From an uncultured Bacteroidota bacterium (lineage in GTDB: Bacteria; Bacteroidota; Rhodothermia; Rhodothermales; UBA10348): a stretch of DNA of 33,618 nt. A program made the position numbers and the translations under genes. The first letter of the stretch is position 1, and each line of letters opens with the position of its first letter. The notes beneath the pieces were generated by a model, which was not told where the DNA came from, searched no databases, and was given only the letters and a program-made list of their open reading frames with translations. This document shows positions 18,021 through 26,991 of this stretch, in pieces. Location: NCBI GenBank assembly GCA_937876355.1, contig CALFHN010000174.1, forward strand, positions 1 through 33,618, read 5' to 3'.

Positions 18021-18551
18021 ATGCCTTCATCACGATCAAATAAGCCATTAAAGGGCGCCAAAAAGAAAGACGTTCGATTCGTCAAGGGGAGTTCTGCGAC
18101 CGGAAAGCGTACCCCTAAGAAGGCGACAAGGAGTGCAGTTTCTCGTACCGTCATCAAGCCGTCATCGATTAGCACTAAACCCAAAAGTCGTTTTAAAGGC
18201 GAAAAAACCAATATCGGATGGAATGATCTCGTCACATCAAATGACAAAAAAAAGAGTGCCCATCCTGAAGCAGAGACGTTTTTGGGTACACTTTCGACCG
18301 CTCGTTTCGCAGCCGTCCTACTTTCCATTTTGACCCTATTTACGCTGTACGTGGGGCATGTGTTGACTACGCAAGACCTGATGAAAGACGTGCAAAGTAT
18401 GCTCCGGGAAAGTCAAACCATGAGTTTGAGATTGAATCAGTTGAGAGCCGAAGAAGAGGAAGTAACCGGCCCTGCAACTTTTTTTGACAAAGCTCGGGCC
18501 CTGGGATTAGAAGAGCGCATTCCAAAGGGGAAACCCATCGTCCTGAATTAA
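18021..18551 (+). CDS. ftsL: FtsL-like cell division protein with long basic N-terminus
   Basis: The protein has 176 residues, longer than a typical FtsL (about 100-120). Residues 1-85 are very rich in Lys/Arg and Ser and look disordered. One transmembrane segment follows (FAAVLLSILTLFTLYVGHVL, about 94-113). Next is a heptad-like coiled coil (SMLRESQTMSLRLNQLRAEE) and an ending ARALGLEERIPKGKPIVLN, the A-x-x-LGL motif common to FtsL/DivIC. It is expected to bridge FtsQ and FtsW-FtsI at the septum. The assignment rests on topology and position between rsmH and ftsI, since FtsL sequences diverge. The ftsI start is 3 bp downstream. Confidence 0.85.
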   Translation: MPSSRSNKPLKGAKKKDVRFVKGSSATGKRTPKKATRSAVSRTVIKPSSISTKPKSRFKGEKTNIGWNDLVTSNDKKKSAHPEAETFLGTLSTARFAAVLLSILTLFTLYVGHVLTTQDLMKDVQSMLRESQTMSLRLNQLRAEEEEVTGPATFFDKARALGLEERIPKGKPIVLN

Positions 18552-18554
18552 ATC

Positions 18555-20618
18555 ATGGAACCAAAAGATCAAATTTTTGCAAGGATGTATGTGGTGATCA
18601 CGTTAGTGAGCCTCCTACCTATCCTTGTAGCCTTTCAGGTTTTGAAAATTTCGGTATTGGAAGGGCCGGAATTGAGAGAACAAGTAGCCGTGCAGTCTAC
18701 TGGGTATGTAACAATTCCCGCCTCTAGAGGATCGATATTGGATTCGAAAGGACGGGCGATGGCTGTAAATATTGAAACCTATCAGATCGCAGTAGATCCT
18801 ACAGCACGAAAATATGACACCGACTCCGAGATCTTTTTTGATCAATTTTCGGGCATGGTCAATGAAAGTGCAGCGTCTCTTAAACGCAAAGTTGCTCGTA
18901 GCAAAAGCAGGATGTACACACTTTTGGCCCGCAACGCTACCATTTCCGATAAAAATATTCGGCTGCTTGAGGAATATCCCTTTGTAACTATCCAGCGTCA
19001 AACAAGGCGGAAGTACGCCTACGGGCAAACGGGTGCCCATGTTGTCGGGTTTATGGGAACGGACAAAGGACTTACTGGCCTGGAAAATGAATTTGATGCC
19101 GAACTTTCTGGCACTCCGGGACAGAGAACAGCGAAAAAAGATAGAAAAAAAGTACTAAGACCCATTCCGGGAGGACTTATTCAGGACGCCGTCCACGGAA
19201 CCTCCCTCGTTCTTACGATTGATCTCGTGCAACAAGCTATTCTGGAAGAAGAATTAGAGCGCGGAGTGTTAGCATCAAGAGCAAACTGGGGAACGGCGAT
19301 TGCGATTAACGTGAAAACCGGGGCGATTCTGGCCATGGCGAACTACCCAACGTTTGATTTGAACCGTGGAGTTTTTGCTTCTTCGGATCAGCTTCGAAAC
19401 CATGCCATTTCTGACATGATCGAGCCGGGTTCAACGATGAAATTGTTGCCTGCAGTTGCGGCCATCGAGTCCGGGGTTGTGACCATGGATTCAATCATCG
19501 ACACAGGCACAACTGGAACGATAAGACTTCACAGCTTTAATCTCAGCGATACTTCTCCCCACGGTAAAATATCGTTCAGTGATGTCATCAAGCTTTCGAG
19601 CAACATTGGGACGGCTCTTGTAGCTGACCTTACGGATAAAGGAGAATTTTACAAACATGCTGTCAACTTAGGGTTCAACCAACCCACGTACATTGAACTC
19701 CCTGGAGAGGCAGTAGGCACAAAAGTCAAGACTATTGATAGGTGGTCCCAAAGTACACATTCGGCTATGAGTCGAGGGTACGAAATTGTAGGGACCCCCC
19801 TCCAAATTACACTTGCGTATGCAGCCTTGGCCAATGGCGGGGTGTTGAAACGTCCCTATATCGTCCAGGAAAAAAGGGATGCCGATGGAAATACGATTTG
19901 GACCGCTCGGACAGATTCAATCCGAAGGGCTTTCAGGAAGGAAACGGCAGCTATTATAATGCCGGCATTTGAATCGGTAGTAGGAGTTGGCAGTACTGCT
20001 TCAGGGGCTATGATTCCAGGTCTACGTATCGCAGGTAAAACGGGTACAGCAAAAACGGCTCGGGGAAAAAGTTATGCCAACAGGGACTATCGGGCAACGT
20101 TTGTTGGCCTGTTCCCGGTTGAAGATCCCCAGATTGTCATGTTGGTGTTGATGGATGCTCCGCGAACGAGCATTTTCGGCGGTATCGTTGCTGCTCCTGT
20201 GTTCAAACGGACGACGGAGCGTTGGCTCGCTAGCATGCCGGAGCTGGCTCCATACATCCATCCTGATTCAGAACTTCTAGGAGAAGACGGTAGTGACGTG
20301 CCATTATTAGATGGCACGCCCACCAAAGCGGTGTCCTACTCCTATGATGAGATAATTGTGGCACAAAACGCAATACGTGAAATGAGAGTGGAATCTGCAA
20401 TTCCGGTTCGATTGGCCTCAGATCAAACATCCTCCGCGCCCCCTATTGTAATGCCCACTGTTATGCCCAATTTGGTGGGCCTCTCGCTTAGAGATGCTAC
20501 TTTTTGGTTAACCAAATTGGGAGTTAAGGTAGAGGTTAAAGGGCACGGAATGGTTGAATCCCAATGGCCAGAACCGGAAACAGTTCTACCTGAGATCGCG
20601 ACGCTTTCGTTGAAATAA
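18555..20618 (+). CDS. ftsI: Septal peptidoglycan transpeptidase FtsI (class B PBP) with PASTA domain
   Basis: The enzyme cross-links septal peptidoglycan together with FtsW. It has 687 residues with an N-terminal signal anchor (YVVITLVSLLPILVAFQVLK, about 12-31). The pedestal domain holds RGSILDSKGRAMA (58-70). The transpeptidase domain has SxxK as STMK (293-296, active Ser293), SxN as SSN (348-350) and KTG (495-497). A single C-terminal PASTA domain (about 633-687, PNLVGLSLRDATFWLTKLG) may bind peptidoglycan; such a domain is common in Bacteroidota FtsI. All catalytic residues are intact. The ATG at 18555 is 3 bp after ftsL and the murE start is 37 bp downstream. Confidence 0.95.
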   Translation: MEPKDQIFARMYVVITLVSLLPILVAFQVLKISVLEGPELREQVAVQSTGYVTIPASRGSILDSKGRAMAVNIETYQIAVDPTARKYDTDSEIFFDQFSGMVNESAASLKRKVARSKSRMYTLLARNATISDKNIRLLEEYPFVTIQRQTRRKYAYGQTGAHVVGFMGTDKGLTGLENEFDAELSGTPGQRTAKKDRKKVLRPIPGGLIQDAVHGTSLVLTIDLVQQAILEEELERGVLASRANWGTAIAINVKTGAILAMANYPTFDLNRGVFASSDQLRNHAISDMIEPGSTMKLLPAVAAIESGVVTMDSIIDTGTTGTIRLHSFNLSDTSPHGKISFSDVIKLSSNIGTALVADLTDKGEFYKHAVNLGFNQPTYIELPGEAVGTKVKTIDRWSQSTHSAMSRGYEIVGTPLQITLAYAALANGGVLKRPYIVQEKRDADGNTIWTARTDSIRRAFRKETAAIIMPAFESVVGVGSTASGAMIPGLRIAGKTGTAKTARGKSYANRDYRATFVGLFPVEDPQIVMLVLMDAPRTSIFGGIVAAPVFKRTTERWLASMPELAPYIHPDSELLGEDGSDVPLLDGTPTKAVSYSYDEIIVAQNAIREMRVESAIPVRLASDQTSSAPPIVMPTVMPNLVGLSLRDATFWLTKLGVKVEVKGHGMVESQWPEPETVLPEIATLSLK

Positions 20619-20655
20619 TTCAGAATGTTATCAAAACAGAAGAGAATAAGACGTA

Positions 20656-22176
20656 GTGCATTTTTCTACCTGCATAGATCGACTAAGAGAAACAGGGCTA
20701 CTTGTAAATGCCTGGGACCCTTTGGAAATCAATTTCGACCGGCTGACTATAGATAGCCGGGCGGCCGGGCCATCGGATTGTTTTGTTGCCATAAAGGGGA
20801 CGCAAGCTGATGGTCACCTGTTCATTGACAAGGCTGTAAAAAACGGAGCTATCGCAATAGTGAGCGAGGCGGGGCCGGATACGGCGATTGCAAATCGGCA
20901 AACGGTGGCAAATCGTCCATCCGGCCCCGCATTTGCCCACGTAACAAATACTCATCTGGCCTTAGCAGAACTGGCCTCGCTAGTTAGCGGTGATCCTGGA
21001 AGGAGGCTGAAGATGATTGCCACAACGGGGACCAACGGTAAAACAACGGTCGCTACGCTGATTGCTTGGGTCCTAAATCAGACAGGGGTGCCAGCAGGAT
21101 TCATCGGAACAACAGGGTATAGATATGGAAGTCTGGCAGCGGAAGCGTCGCACACGACTCCATCTGCCATCCTATTCCACGACCTGTTGAGTAGTATGCA
21201 CAACGCGGGAATGGTCGCTTGTAGCCTAGAAGCTTCCTCGCATGCAATTGACCAAGCCAGATTGCGAGTTTCAGATGTTGATGTAGCCGTGTTCACCAAC
21301 CTGAGCCGTGATCATCTCGACTATCACCATACATTTGATGCGTATACCGCCAGCAAAAAACTACTTTTTGACGGTATTAATTCTGCCTCAAGCGCAGTCA
21401 CAAATGTTGACGATGCACGCGGAATGTACATGGTCTCAGATACTAAGGGATCTGTTATCACGTATGGGCAGTCTGCAAAGGCAGACGTCCGCTATGTTAT
21501 CCGCACCAACGCTTTAGCGGGTTTGGTAATCGATATCGACGGTGTTTCAACGACATTCAAACTATCAGGCTCGTTCAATGCTGCGAATTTGGCCGCTGCC
21601 TATTCCGCGTGTTTAGCAATGGGGGTGGAGGCTGATTTGGCTCGGAAAACATTGGCAAGTTGCCCTCCTGTCACTGGCAGGATGGAGACGTTTCAAACGG
21701 CTTCAGGAACTACGGTGATCATTGATTACGCGCACACGCCAGATGCGTTAGAAAACGTGTTAGGTACAGTTCGGGAAAGTTTGCCAAAAGGTAGCAAGCT
21801 CTGGTGTGTTTTCGGATGTGGAGGGGATCGCGATCGGGGAAAGCGCCCAGAAATGGGAGCAATTGCCGAAAAAATGGCAGATTACATGGTTGTTACCAGC
21901 GACAATCCCAGAACAGAAGATGCCGCGTCCATTCTAGAAGACATTCGGCAAGGAGTGAAACGGGACTCAGATGCGATTTGGATTGTGGATCGGCGAGAGG
22001 CGATTCACGAGGCTATTCGCCGGATGAAACATGGGGATACGATTGTTTTAGCAGGAAAGGGTCACGAGACCTATCAGGTAATCGGGACCGAGAAAATTCA
22101 TTTTGACGATCGAGAACAGGCGGTACAGGCATTTATATCGATTGGCCAGCAGTTAACCCTTGGCCAAGCGGTCTGA
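20656..22176 (+). CDS. murE: UDP-MurNAc-L-Ala-D-Glu: meso-diaminopimelate ligase
   Basis: MurE adds the third residue of the stem peptide, using ATP in the cytoplasm. It has 506 residues. The N-terminal UDP-binding domain has LTIDSRAAGPSDCFVAIKG. The central domain has the P-loop GTNGKTT (125-131), then HTTPSAILFHDLL, and a SKKLLF segment likely to include the carbamoylated lysine. The C-terminal domain has the DNPR motif (416-419) that selects meso-diaminopimelate over lysine, so the wall is probably the mDAP type. The start is a GTG at 20656. murF, which usually follows, is missing: mraY comes 15 bp downstream. Confidence 0.96.
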   Translation: MHFSTCIDRLRETGLLVNAWDPLEINFDRLTIDSRAAGPSDCFVAIKGTQADGHLFIDKAVKNGAIAIVSEAGPDTAIANRQTVANRPSGPAFAHVTNTHLALAELASLVSGDPGRRLKMIATTGTNGKTTVATLIAWVLNQTGVPAGFIGTTGYRYGSLAAEASHTTPSAILFHDLLSSMHNAGMVACSLEASSHAIDQARLRVSDVDVAVFTNLSRDHLDYHHTFDAYTASKKLLFDGINSASSAVTNVDDARGMYMVSDTKGSVITYGQSAKADVRYVIRTNALAGLVIDIDGVSTTFKLSGSFNAANLAAAYSACLAMGVEADLARKTLASCPPVTGRMETFQTASGTTVIIDYAHTPDALENVLGTVRESLPKGSKLWCVFGCGGDRDRGKRPEMGAIAEKMADYMVVTSDNPRTEDAASILEDIRQGVKRDSDAIWIVDRREAIHEAIRRMKHGDTIVLAGKGHETYQVIGTEKIHFDDREQAVQAFISIGQQLTLGQAV

Positions 22177-22191
22177 TTTAAACGAAAGACG

Positions 22192-23349
22192 ATGCTCTAT
22201 TATCTCTTTACTTATTTAGAAAGGACCTTTCAACCGCCAGGTTTTCAGGCGTTTGAGTACATCACCGTGCGGGCTGCATTGGCAGCCATTACGGCGTTGT
22301 TGATTTCGCTCTTTATCGGACGGCGTATTATCAATTGGCTACGTGTTAAACAATTGGGTGAGCAGGTTCGAGAAGGCGAAAATTCAGGTGTTGTTGATCA
22401 TTCCCACAAAAAGGGAACCCCAAGCATGGGCGGTTTGATCATCCTTATTTCTGTACTGGTTTCAACGTTGCTTTGGGGGGCGATCGCGGAAGTCTACGTT
22501 TGGCTGATCATTCTCGCGACGGCCTGGATGGGTGCTTTTGGATTTGCTGACGACTACATCAAAGTCGTTAAAAAAGACAAATCGGGCCTCCCTGCTCGGA
22601 TCAAGTTAATTGGACAAATCACGTTAGGTGTGTTGGTCGGATCAGTTTTGTACTTCCATCCCCAATTTAGCGATATCAGGACGCTGACGTATCTCCCATT
22701 TGTTGCGGACGAAACGCTCGACTACAACATTCTTGAAGGACTGATTACCGGAGTAGACCTGGGGTGGTTGATTTATATACCCGTGGTTGTGTTTATCCTT
22801 ACGGCGCTATCGAACGCAGTGAATTTGACGGATGGATTGGATGGACTGGCCGCAGGAGTAACCGGTATCGTGGCTCTTGGTTTAACCGCATTGGCCTACA
22901 TAGCAGGGAATGCCATTTTTGCTGACTTTCTGAATGAAATGCTTCTTCCAGGCGCTGGAGAACTGACCATTTTTGCAGCCTCTTTGGCTGCTTCTTGTTT
23001 TGGATTTTTGTGGTACAACGGGTATCCGGCAACCGTTTTTATGGGAGACACCGGAGCTCTGTCGCTAGGGGCCGCCGTTGGGACCATGGCGCTTATGGTG
23101 AAGAAGGAATTGTTACTACCTCTATTGTGTGCCGTGTTTTTTGTGGAAACAATCTCTGTGATCATCCAAACATCATGGTTTAAATACACCCGCATAAAAA
23201 CGGGAGTTGGCAAGCGGGTCTTCAAAATGGCACCCATACACCATCATTTCGAGGCCGGCGGGACTCATGAAGCAAAAATTGTGCTTCGCTTTTGGCTCAT
23301 TACCGCGGTTACTGTAATTGCAACGCTTCTAGTACTTCGTATACGATGA
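22192..23349 (+). CDS. mraY: Phospho-MurNAc-pentapeptide transferase
   Basis: This integral membrane enzyme joins UDP-MurNAc-pentapeptide to undecaprenyl phosphate to give lipid I. It has 385 residues and about ten hydrophobic segments. Conserved cytoplasmic motifs are visible: KKGTPSMGGLIIL, the aspartate pair in FGFADDYIKVVKKDKSGL, NAVNLTDGLDGLAAG, FMGDTGALSLGA and the histidine loop PIHHHFE. All catalytic Asp and His residues are present. The stop overlaps the murD ATG by 4 nt (ATGA), indicating translational coupling. Confidence 0.97.
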   Translation: MLYYLFTYLERTFQPPGFQAFEYITVRAALAAITALLISLFIGRRIINWLRVKQLGEQVREGENSGVVDHSHKKGTPSMGGLIILISVLVSTLLWGAIAEVYVWLIILATAWMGAFGFADDYIKVVKKDKSGLPARIKLIGQITLGVLVGSVLYFHPQFSDIRTLTYLPFVADETLDYNILEGLITGVDLGWLIYIPVVVFILTALSNAVNLTDGLDGLAAGVTGIVALGLTALAYIAGNAIFADFLNEMLLPGAGELTIFAASLAASCFGFLWYNGYPATVFMGDTGALSLGAAVGTMALMVKKELLLPLLCAVFFVETISVIIQTSWFKYTRIKTGVGKRVFKMAPIHHHFEAGGTHEAKIVLRFWLITAVTVIATLLVLRIR

Positions 23350-24716
23350 ACCCACACGGTATGGCATATGTGCAAGGGAAAGCTGTTTCCATTTTGGGTG
23401 TTGCCCGAAGTGGAATGGCTGCCGCTGCATTATTGTCACGCCACGGTGCAAACGTGTTTGTATCTGAATACGGGACTATTTCTGAAGAAAAGAAAAGAGA
23501 GCTATCGAATTTGGGTGTAGCCTGGGAAGATGGAGGCCATACGGCCAAAGCCGTCGATTCGGATTTTGTAGTGGTGAGTCCAGGGGTTCCGAGCGCCTCG
23601 CCGCCGATGGTTTCAGCGATGAAATCAAAAACACCCATTTTTTCAGAAATCGAAGTGGCCAGTTGGTTCTGTAATGCCCCCATCATTGCAATCACCGGCT
23701 CAAATGGAAAGACTACTACAACCGAGTTGATGGGACACATTTTCAAAAAAAGTGGTCGCACAACTTGGGTTTGCGGAAATGTTGGAACGCCATTTTCAGG
23801 AATTTGTGACCAGTGTGAACCTGCGGATATCATAATCCTTGAGGTGTCCAGTTTTCAACTGGATCACATAGACCAATTTAAACCTACTGTATCCGTTCTC
23901 CTGAATATTACTCCGGACCATTTGGACCGGTATGAATACGTTTTTGAGCGATATGCAGAAAGCAAGATGCGCATTTGTGAGAATCAACGGGCCGATTGCG
24001 CTGTGGTCTTCAATGTGGATGATACGTACCTGCGAGAACGCATGAGAAAAGCTGCGTTAAACGGCCCTGAACAATTTACCATTTCTATTAACGGACCGGT
24101 AGACAAAGGAGGATATTTCGACCGAGATACCCTTTTTATAGCTACTGATCGACAATCCGAGAAAATTATGTATGTGGATGAACTGGCCTTAAGAGGCCGT
24201 CACAACGTGTACAACTCGCTGGCAGCAGCAGTTGCAGCTCGAGTGATGGAGGTCAGGAGTGATGTAGTTCGAGAAAGTCTACGGACTTTCGCGGGCGTCC
24301 CGCATCGGTTAGAAACGATCCGGGAAGTCGATGGCGTTCGCTACATAAACGACTCCAAAGCCACTAATGTAAACGCAGTTTGGTTTGCCTTAGAAAGTTT
24401 TTCTGAACCGGTCGTTTTAATCGCGGGTGGACGGGACAAGGGCAACGACTATTCGTCTCTTAAACCGCTAATAACCAGCAGGGTCAGGGCTCTCATTACG
24501 ATTGGTGAAGCGGCCGAAAAAATGCACGAAGAGTTAGGCCCATGTGTGCCTGACTGTGTGGCTGCCGAAAGCCTTGAAGATGCCGTCAAACTGGCGCAAC
24601 TCTTGGCTAAACCAGGCGATGTGGTGTTACTCAGCCCTGCTTGCGCCTCGTTTGACATGTTTGACTCCTACGAACATCGCGGGGACCTGTTTAAACAGGC
24701 CGTTTCTAACCTATAA
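23346..24716 (+). CDS. murD: UDP-MurNAc-L-Ala: D-glutamate ligase
   Basis: MurD adds D-glutamate to UDP-MurNAc-L-alanine. From the ATG at 23346 it has 456 residues. It begins with a Rossmann-like UDP-binding domain (VSILGVARSGMAAAALLSRHG). The ATP loop GSNGKTT is at 118-124, followed by WVCGNVGTPF, EVSSFQLDHI and NITPDHLDRY. The C-terminal domain holds VPHRLETI, YINDSKATNVNA, LIAGGRDKGNDY and LLSPACASFDMFDSYEHRG. The frame is open further upstream, but the ATG inside the ATGA overlap with mraY is the natural start. ftsW follows after 12 bp. Confidence 0.97.
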   Translation: MNPHGMAYVQGKAVSILGVARSGMAAAALLSRHGANVFVSEYGTISEEKKRELSNLGVAWEDGGHTAKAVDSDFVVVSPGVPSASPPMVSAMKSKTPIFSEIEVASWFCNAPIIAITGSNGKTTTTELMGHIFKKSGRTTWVCGNVGTPFSGICDQCEPADIIILEVSSFQLDHIDQFKPTVSVLLNITPDHLDRYEYVFERYAESKMRICENQRADCAVVFNVDDTYLRERMRKAALNGPEQFTISINGPVDKGGYFDRDTLFIATDRQSEKIMYVDELALRGRHNVYNSLAAAVAARVMEVRSDVVRESLRTFAGVPHRLETIREVDGVRYINDSKATNVNAVWFALESFSEPVVLIAGGRDKGNDYSSLKPLITSRVRALITIGEAAEKMHEELGPCVPDCVAAESLEDAVKLAQLLAKPGDVVLLSPACASFDMFDSYEHRGDLFKQAVSNL

Positions 24717-24728
24717 ACTAAACTGCTG

Positions 24729-25868
24729 ATGCAGGTTCTCACTTTAAAAGGCCCAGGATCGGGACCAGTGGACAAATTTGTCCTCTGGAGTGTGCTCTTG
24801 TTAAGCGCCGTGGGAATTGTAGCGGTTTACAGTGCAATCGCTTATTTCGCAGCTACCGCGTCGGACGGAAATACGGAACGGTTTTTATTTAGGCATTCCT
24901 TTCGAGTTGCAATCGCCCTCCTAGTCATGGGCGTGTTTTCCATAATTAATTATCATTTTCTGGCCAAACTGAGTAAGATCGTGCTCATTGTGGCCATTGG
25001 ATTGCTCGTCTTGACGCAATTGGTTGGGGTTGTTTCAGGTGGTGCTGCGCGGTGGTTGGCTTTTGGTGGACTGCAACTTCAACCTTCTGACCTGGCTCGA
25101 GTGGCTTTGCTTCTCTACGTGTCCGTGCTCTTGACTCAAAAGCAGGTTTACATAAGGTCCTTTTCTCGCGCCTTTGTGCCCATTATGGTTTGGATTGGGA
25201 TAACCATCATGGCGATTGGAGTTTCTGACTTGTCTACCTCTTTGGTCGTCTTAACTGCCGTGATGGTTATGTGTTTTGTCGGACGCGTAAATGTGGGCCA
25301 TATTGCTCTGGTTGGGGTTGTTGGTTTGTTTTTGGCCTACATCATGCTACTCACTTCTCCGCAAAGAGCCGCTCGAGTGGAGTCCTTTGTGGGTGTAAAA
25401 TTATTCCCAAATACAGTCGCAGAAGAGGTTTTTGACAACCAAGATGAAGGGTATCAAGCCAAACAGGCTTTGTTGGCAATTGCTAATGGAGGGTTGACCG
25501 GATTGGGTCCAGGAAAAAGTGCACAAAGAGACTTCCTTCCAGCACCATACAACGACTTTATTTTTGCCATCATTGCAGAAGAATATGGGGTCGTTGGTGC
25601 GCTCGCACTGTTGTTTTTATACGTCCTGATCTTGTTTAGAGGGCTGTTACGAATCGCGAGGCATGCTCCAGATCCCCTCGGACTCTTTTTGAGTGTCGGA
25701 ATTGTGATCATGCTCACGCTGTATGGATTTGTGCATGCAGGTGTGTCTTCCAACTTATTGCCGGTCACCGGTTTGCCGCTCCCCTTCGTGTCGTATGGCG
25801 GTACCTCCATGCTGGCAAATGGAGTTATGATCGGCATTTTGCTCAATATTTCGCGTCACGTTGAATAG
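24729..25868 (+). CDS. ftsW: SEDS-family peptidoglycan polymerase FtsW
   Basis: FtsW polymerises lipid II at the septum together with FtsI. It has 379 residues with about ten membrane segments. Recognisable SEDS features are the early VDKFVLWSVLLLSAVGIVAV, GAARWLAFGGLQLQPSDLAR, and SDLSTSLVV. An extracellular loop holds EGYQAKQALLAIANGGLTG, followed by LPAPYNDFIFAIIAEEYG, and the C-terminal LPLPFVSYGGTSML. Its place between murD and murG marks it as FtsW rather than RodA. The last 8 nt overlap the TTG start proposed for murG. Confidence 0.95.
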   Translation: MQVLTLKGPGSGPVDKFVLWSVLLLSAVGIVAVYSAIAYFAATASDGNTERFLFRHSFRVAIALLVMGVFSIINYHFLAKLSKIVLIVAIGLLVLTQLVGVVSGGAARWLAFGGLQLQPSDLARVALLLYVSVLLTQKQVYIRSFSRAFVPIMVWIGITIMAIGVSDLSTSLVVLTAVMVMCFVGRVNVGHIALVGVVGLFLAYIMLLTSPQRAARVESFVGVKLFPNTVAEEVFDNQDEGYQAKQALLAIANGGLTGLGPGKSAQRDFLPAPYNDFIFAIIAEEYGVVGALALLFLYVLILFRGLLRIARHAPDPLGLFLSVGIVIMLTLYGFVHAGVSSNLLPVTGLPLPFVSYGGTSMLANGVMIGILLNISRHVE

Positions 25869-26991
25869 CGCAGCAGTCATATCGAAACGACGGGATCCGA
25901 GGATCCTCATCACAGGCGGAGGCACTGGAGGGCACGCATATCCGGCAATTGCGATAGCCGATGCAATCCGACAAAAACGACCCAATGCTGCAATTTCATT
26001 TGCCGGTTCCAGAGACAAAATTGAGTGGCGCATTGTGCCCTTGGCTGGTTATCCCATCAGTCCTATTACGGTGCAAGGTTTGCAGCGAAAGATAACAGCC
26101 CAAAACCTCCTGATGCCGTTTCGGGTCGCAAAAGGATTAAGAGAATCAATCCAGTTGATTCAGCAATTTGATGCAGATGTTGTGGTCGGCACAGGTGGAT
26201 TTGTCGCACTGCCCATCTTGTTGGCGGCTCGGTATTTGGTGCGGCCTATCGTTATTCAAGAGCAGAATGCATTTATGGGCTTGACGAATCGTTTGGCTTC
26301 TAGATTTGCGGACAGTATCCACCTTGCATTTGAAGAAGCGCGTCCAAAAAGAGTAAAAGGAAGTGTTCACATGAACGGCAATCCTGTGCGTGCCGATCTT
26401 GGAAACGCGTCAAAAAGTGAAGGGAGGACCTTTTTTGACTTAGATCGGGCAGATAAGATAATCCTCGTATTTGGCGGATCGCTGGGAAGTCTTGCGCTAA
26501 ACGAAGCAATGGCCACGTTGGTGAGCGGATTGTTAGCTATTTCGGGGCTGGGCGTGATTTGGCAGACAGGAGACCGATATTTTGATAGATACTCAGAAAG
26601 TGTACAAAAGCATCCCCGTCTAAAGATGCATAAATACATTGATCGAATGGATCTGGCCCAAGCCGCCGCAGACTTAGCTGTATGTCGTTCGGGGGCATCG
26701 ACTTGCGCAGAACTTATGTTGACCGGAACGCCCTCCATTATGGTACCGTCTCCAAACGTAGCTGAGGATCACCAGACCAAAAATGCCCGAAGTATCGAAA
26801 AGCAAGGCGCGTGCGAAGTGCTACCTGAAGACCAACTGATGGCTGAGTTACTGGACCGTGTTAAAAACCTGATTGAAACGACTGGTCGTCTTTCGGCCAT
26901 GTCCCAAAAAGCGCTTCAATTGGCCCGCCCCCATGCTGCAGATCGTATTGCGGAAGATGTTTTGATGATCGCGGAGGTTCAACCTCGATGA
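25861..26991 (+). CDS. murG: Lipid II synthase MurG (GlcNAc transferase)
   Basis: MurG adds GlcNAc to lipid I on the inner face of the membrane. It has 376 residues with the GT28 glycine-rich loop LITGGGTGGHAYPAIAIAD (about 15-33), the hydrophobic patch VQGLQRKITAQNLLMPF, VGTGGFVALP, EQNAFMGLTNRL, the second-domain loop VFGGSLGSLALNE and the donor-site CRSGASTCAELMLTG...IMVPSPNVAEDHQTKNA. The start is a TTG at 25861 overlapping the ftsW stop; no ATG or GTG lies between it and the glycine-rich loop. Its TGA overlaps the murC ATG by 4 nt. Confidence 0.96.
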   Translation: MNSAAVISKRRDPRILITGGGTGGHAYPAIAIADAIRQKRPNAAISFAGSRDKIEWRIVPLAGYPISPITVQGLQRKITAQNLLMPFRVAKGLRESIQLIQQFDADVVVGTGGFVALPILLAARYLVRPIVIQEQNAFMGLTNRLASRFADSIHLAFEEARPKRVKGSVHMNGNPVRADLGNASKSEGRTFFDLDRADKIILVFGGSLGSLALNEAMATLVSGLLAISGLGVIWQTGDRYFDRYSESVQKHPRLKMHKYIDRMDLAQAAADLAVCRSGASTCAELMLTGTPSIMVPSPNVAEDHQTKNARSIEKQGACEVLPEDQLMAELLDRVKNLIETTGRLSAMSQKALQLARPHAADRIAEDVLMIAEVQPR

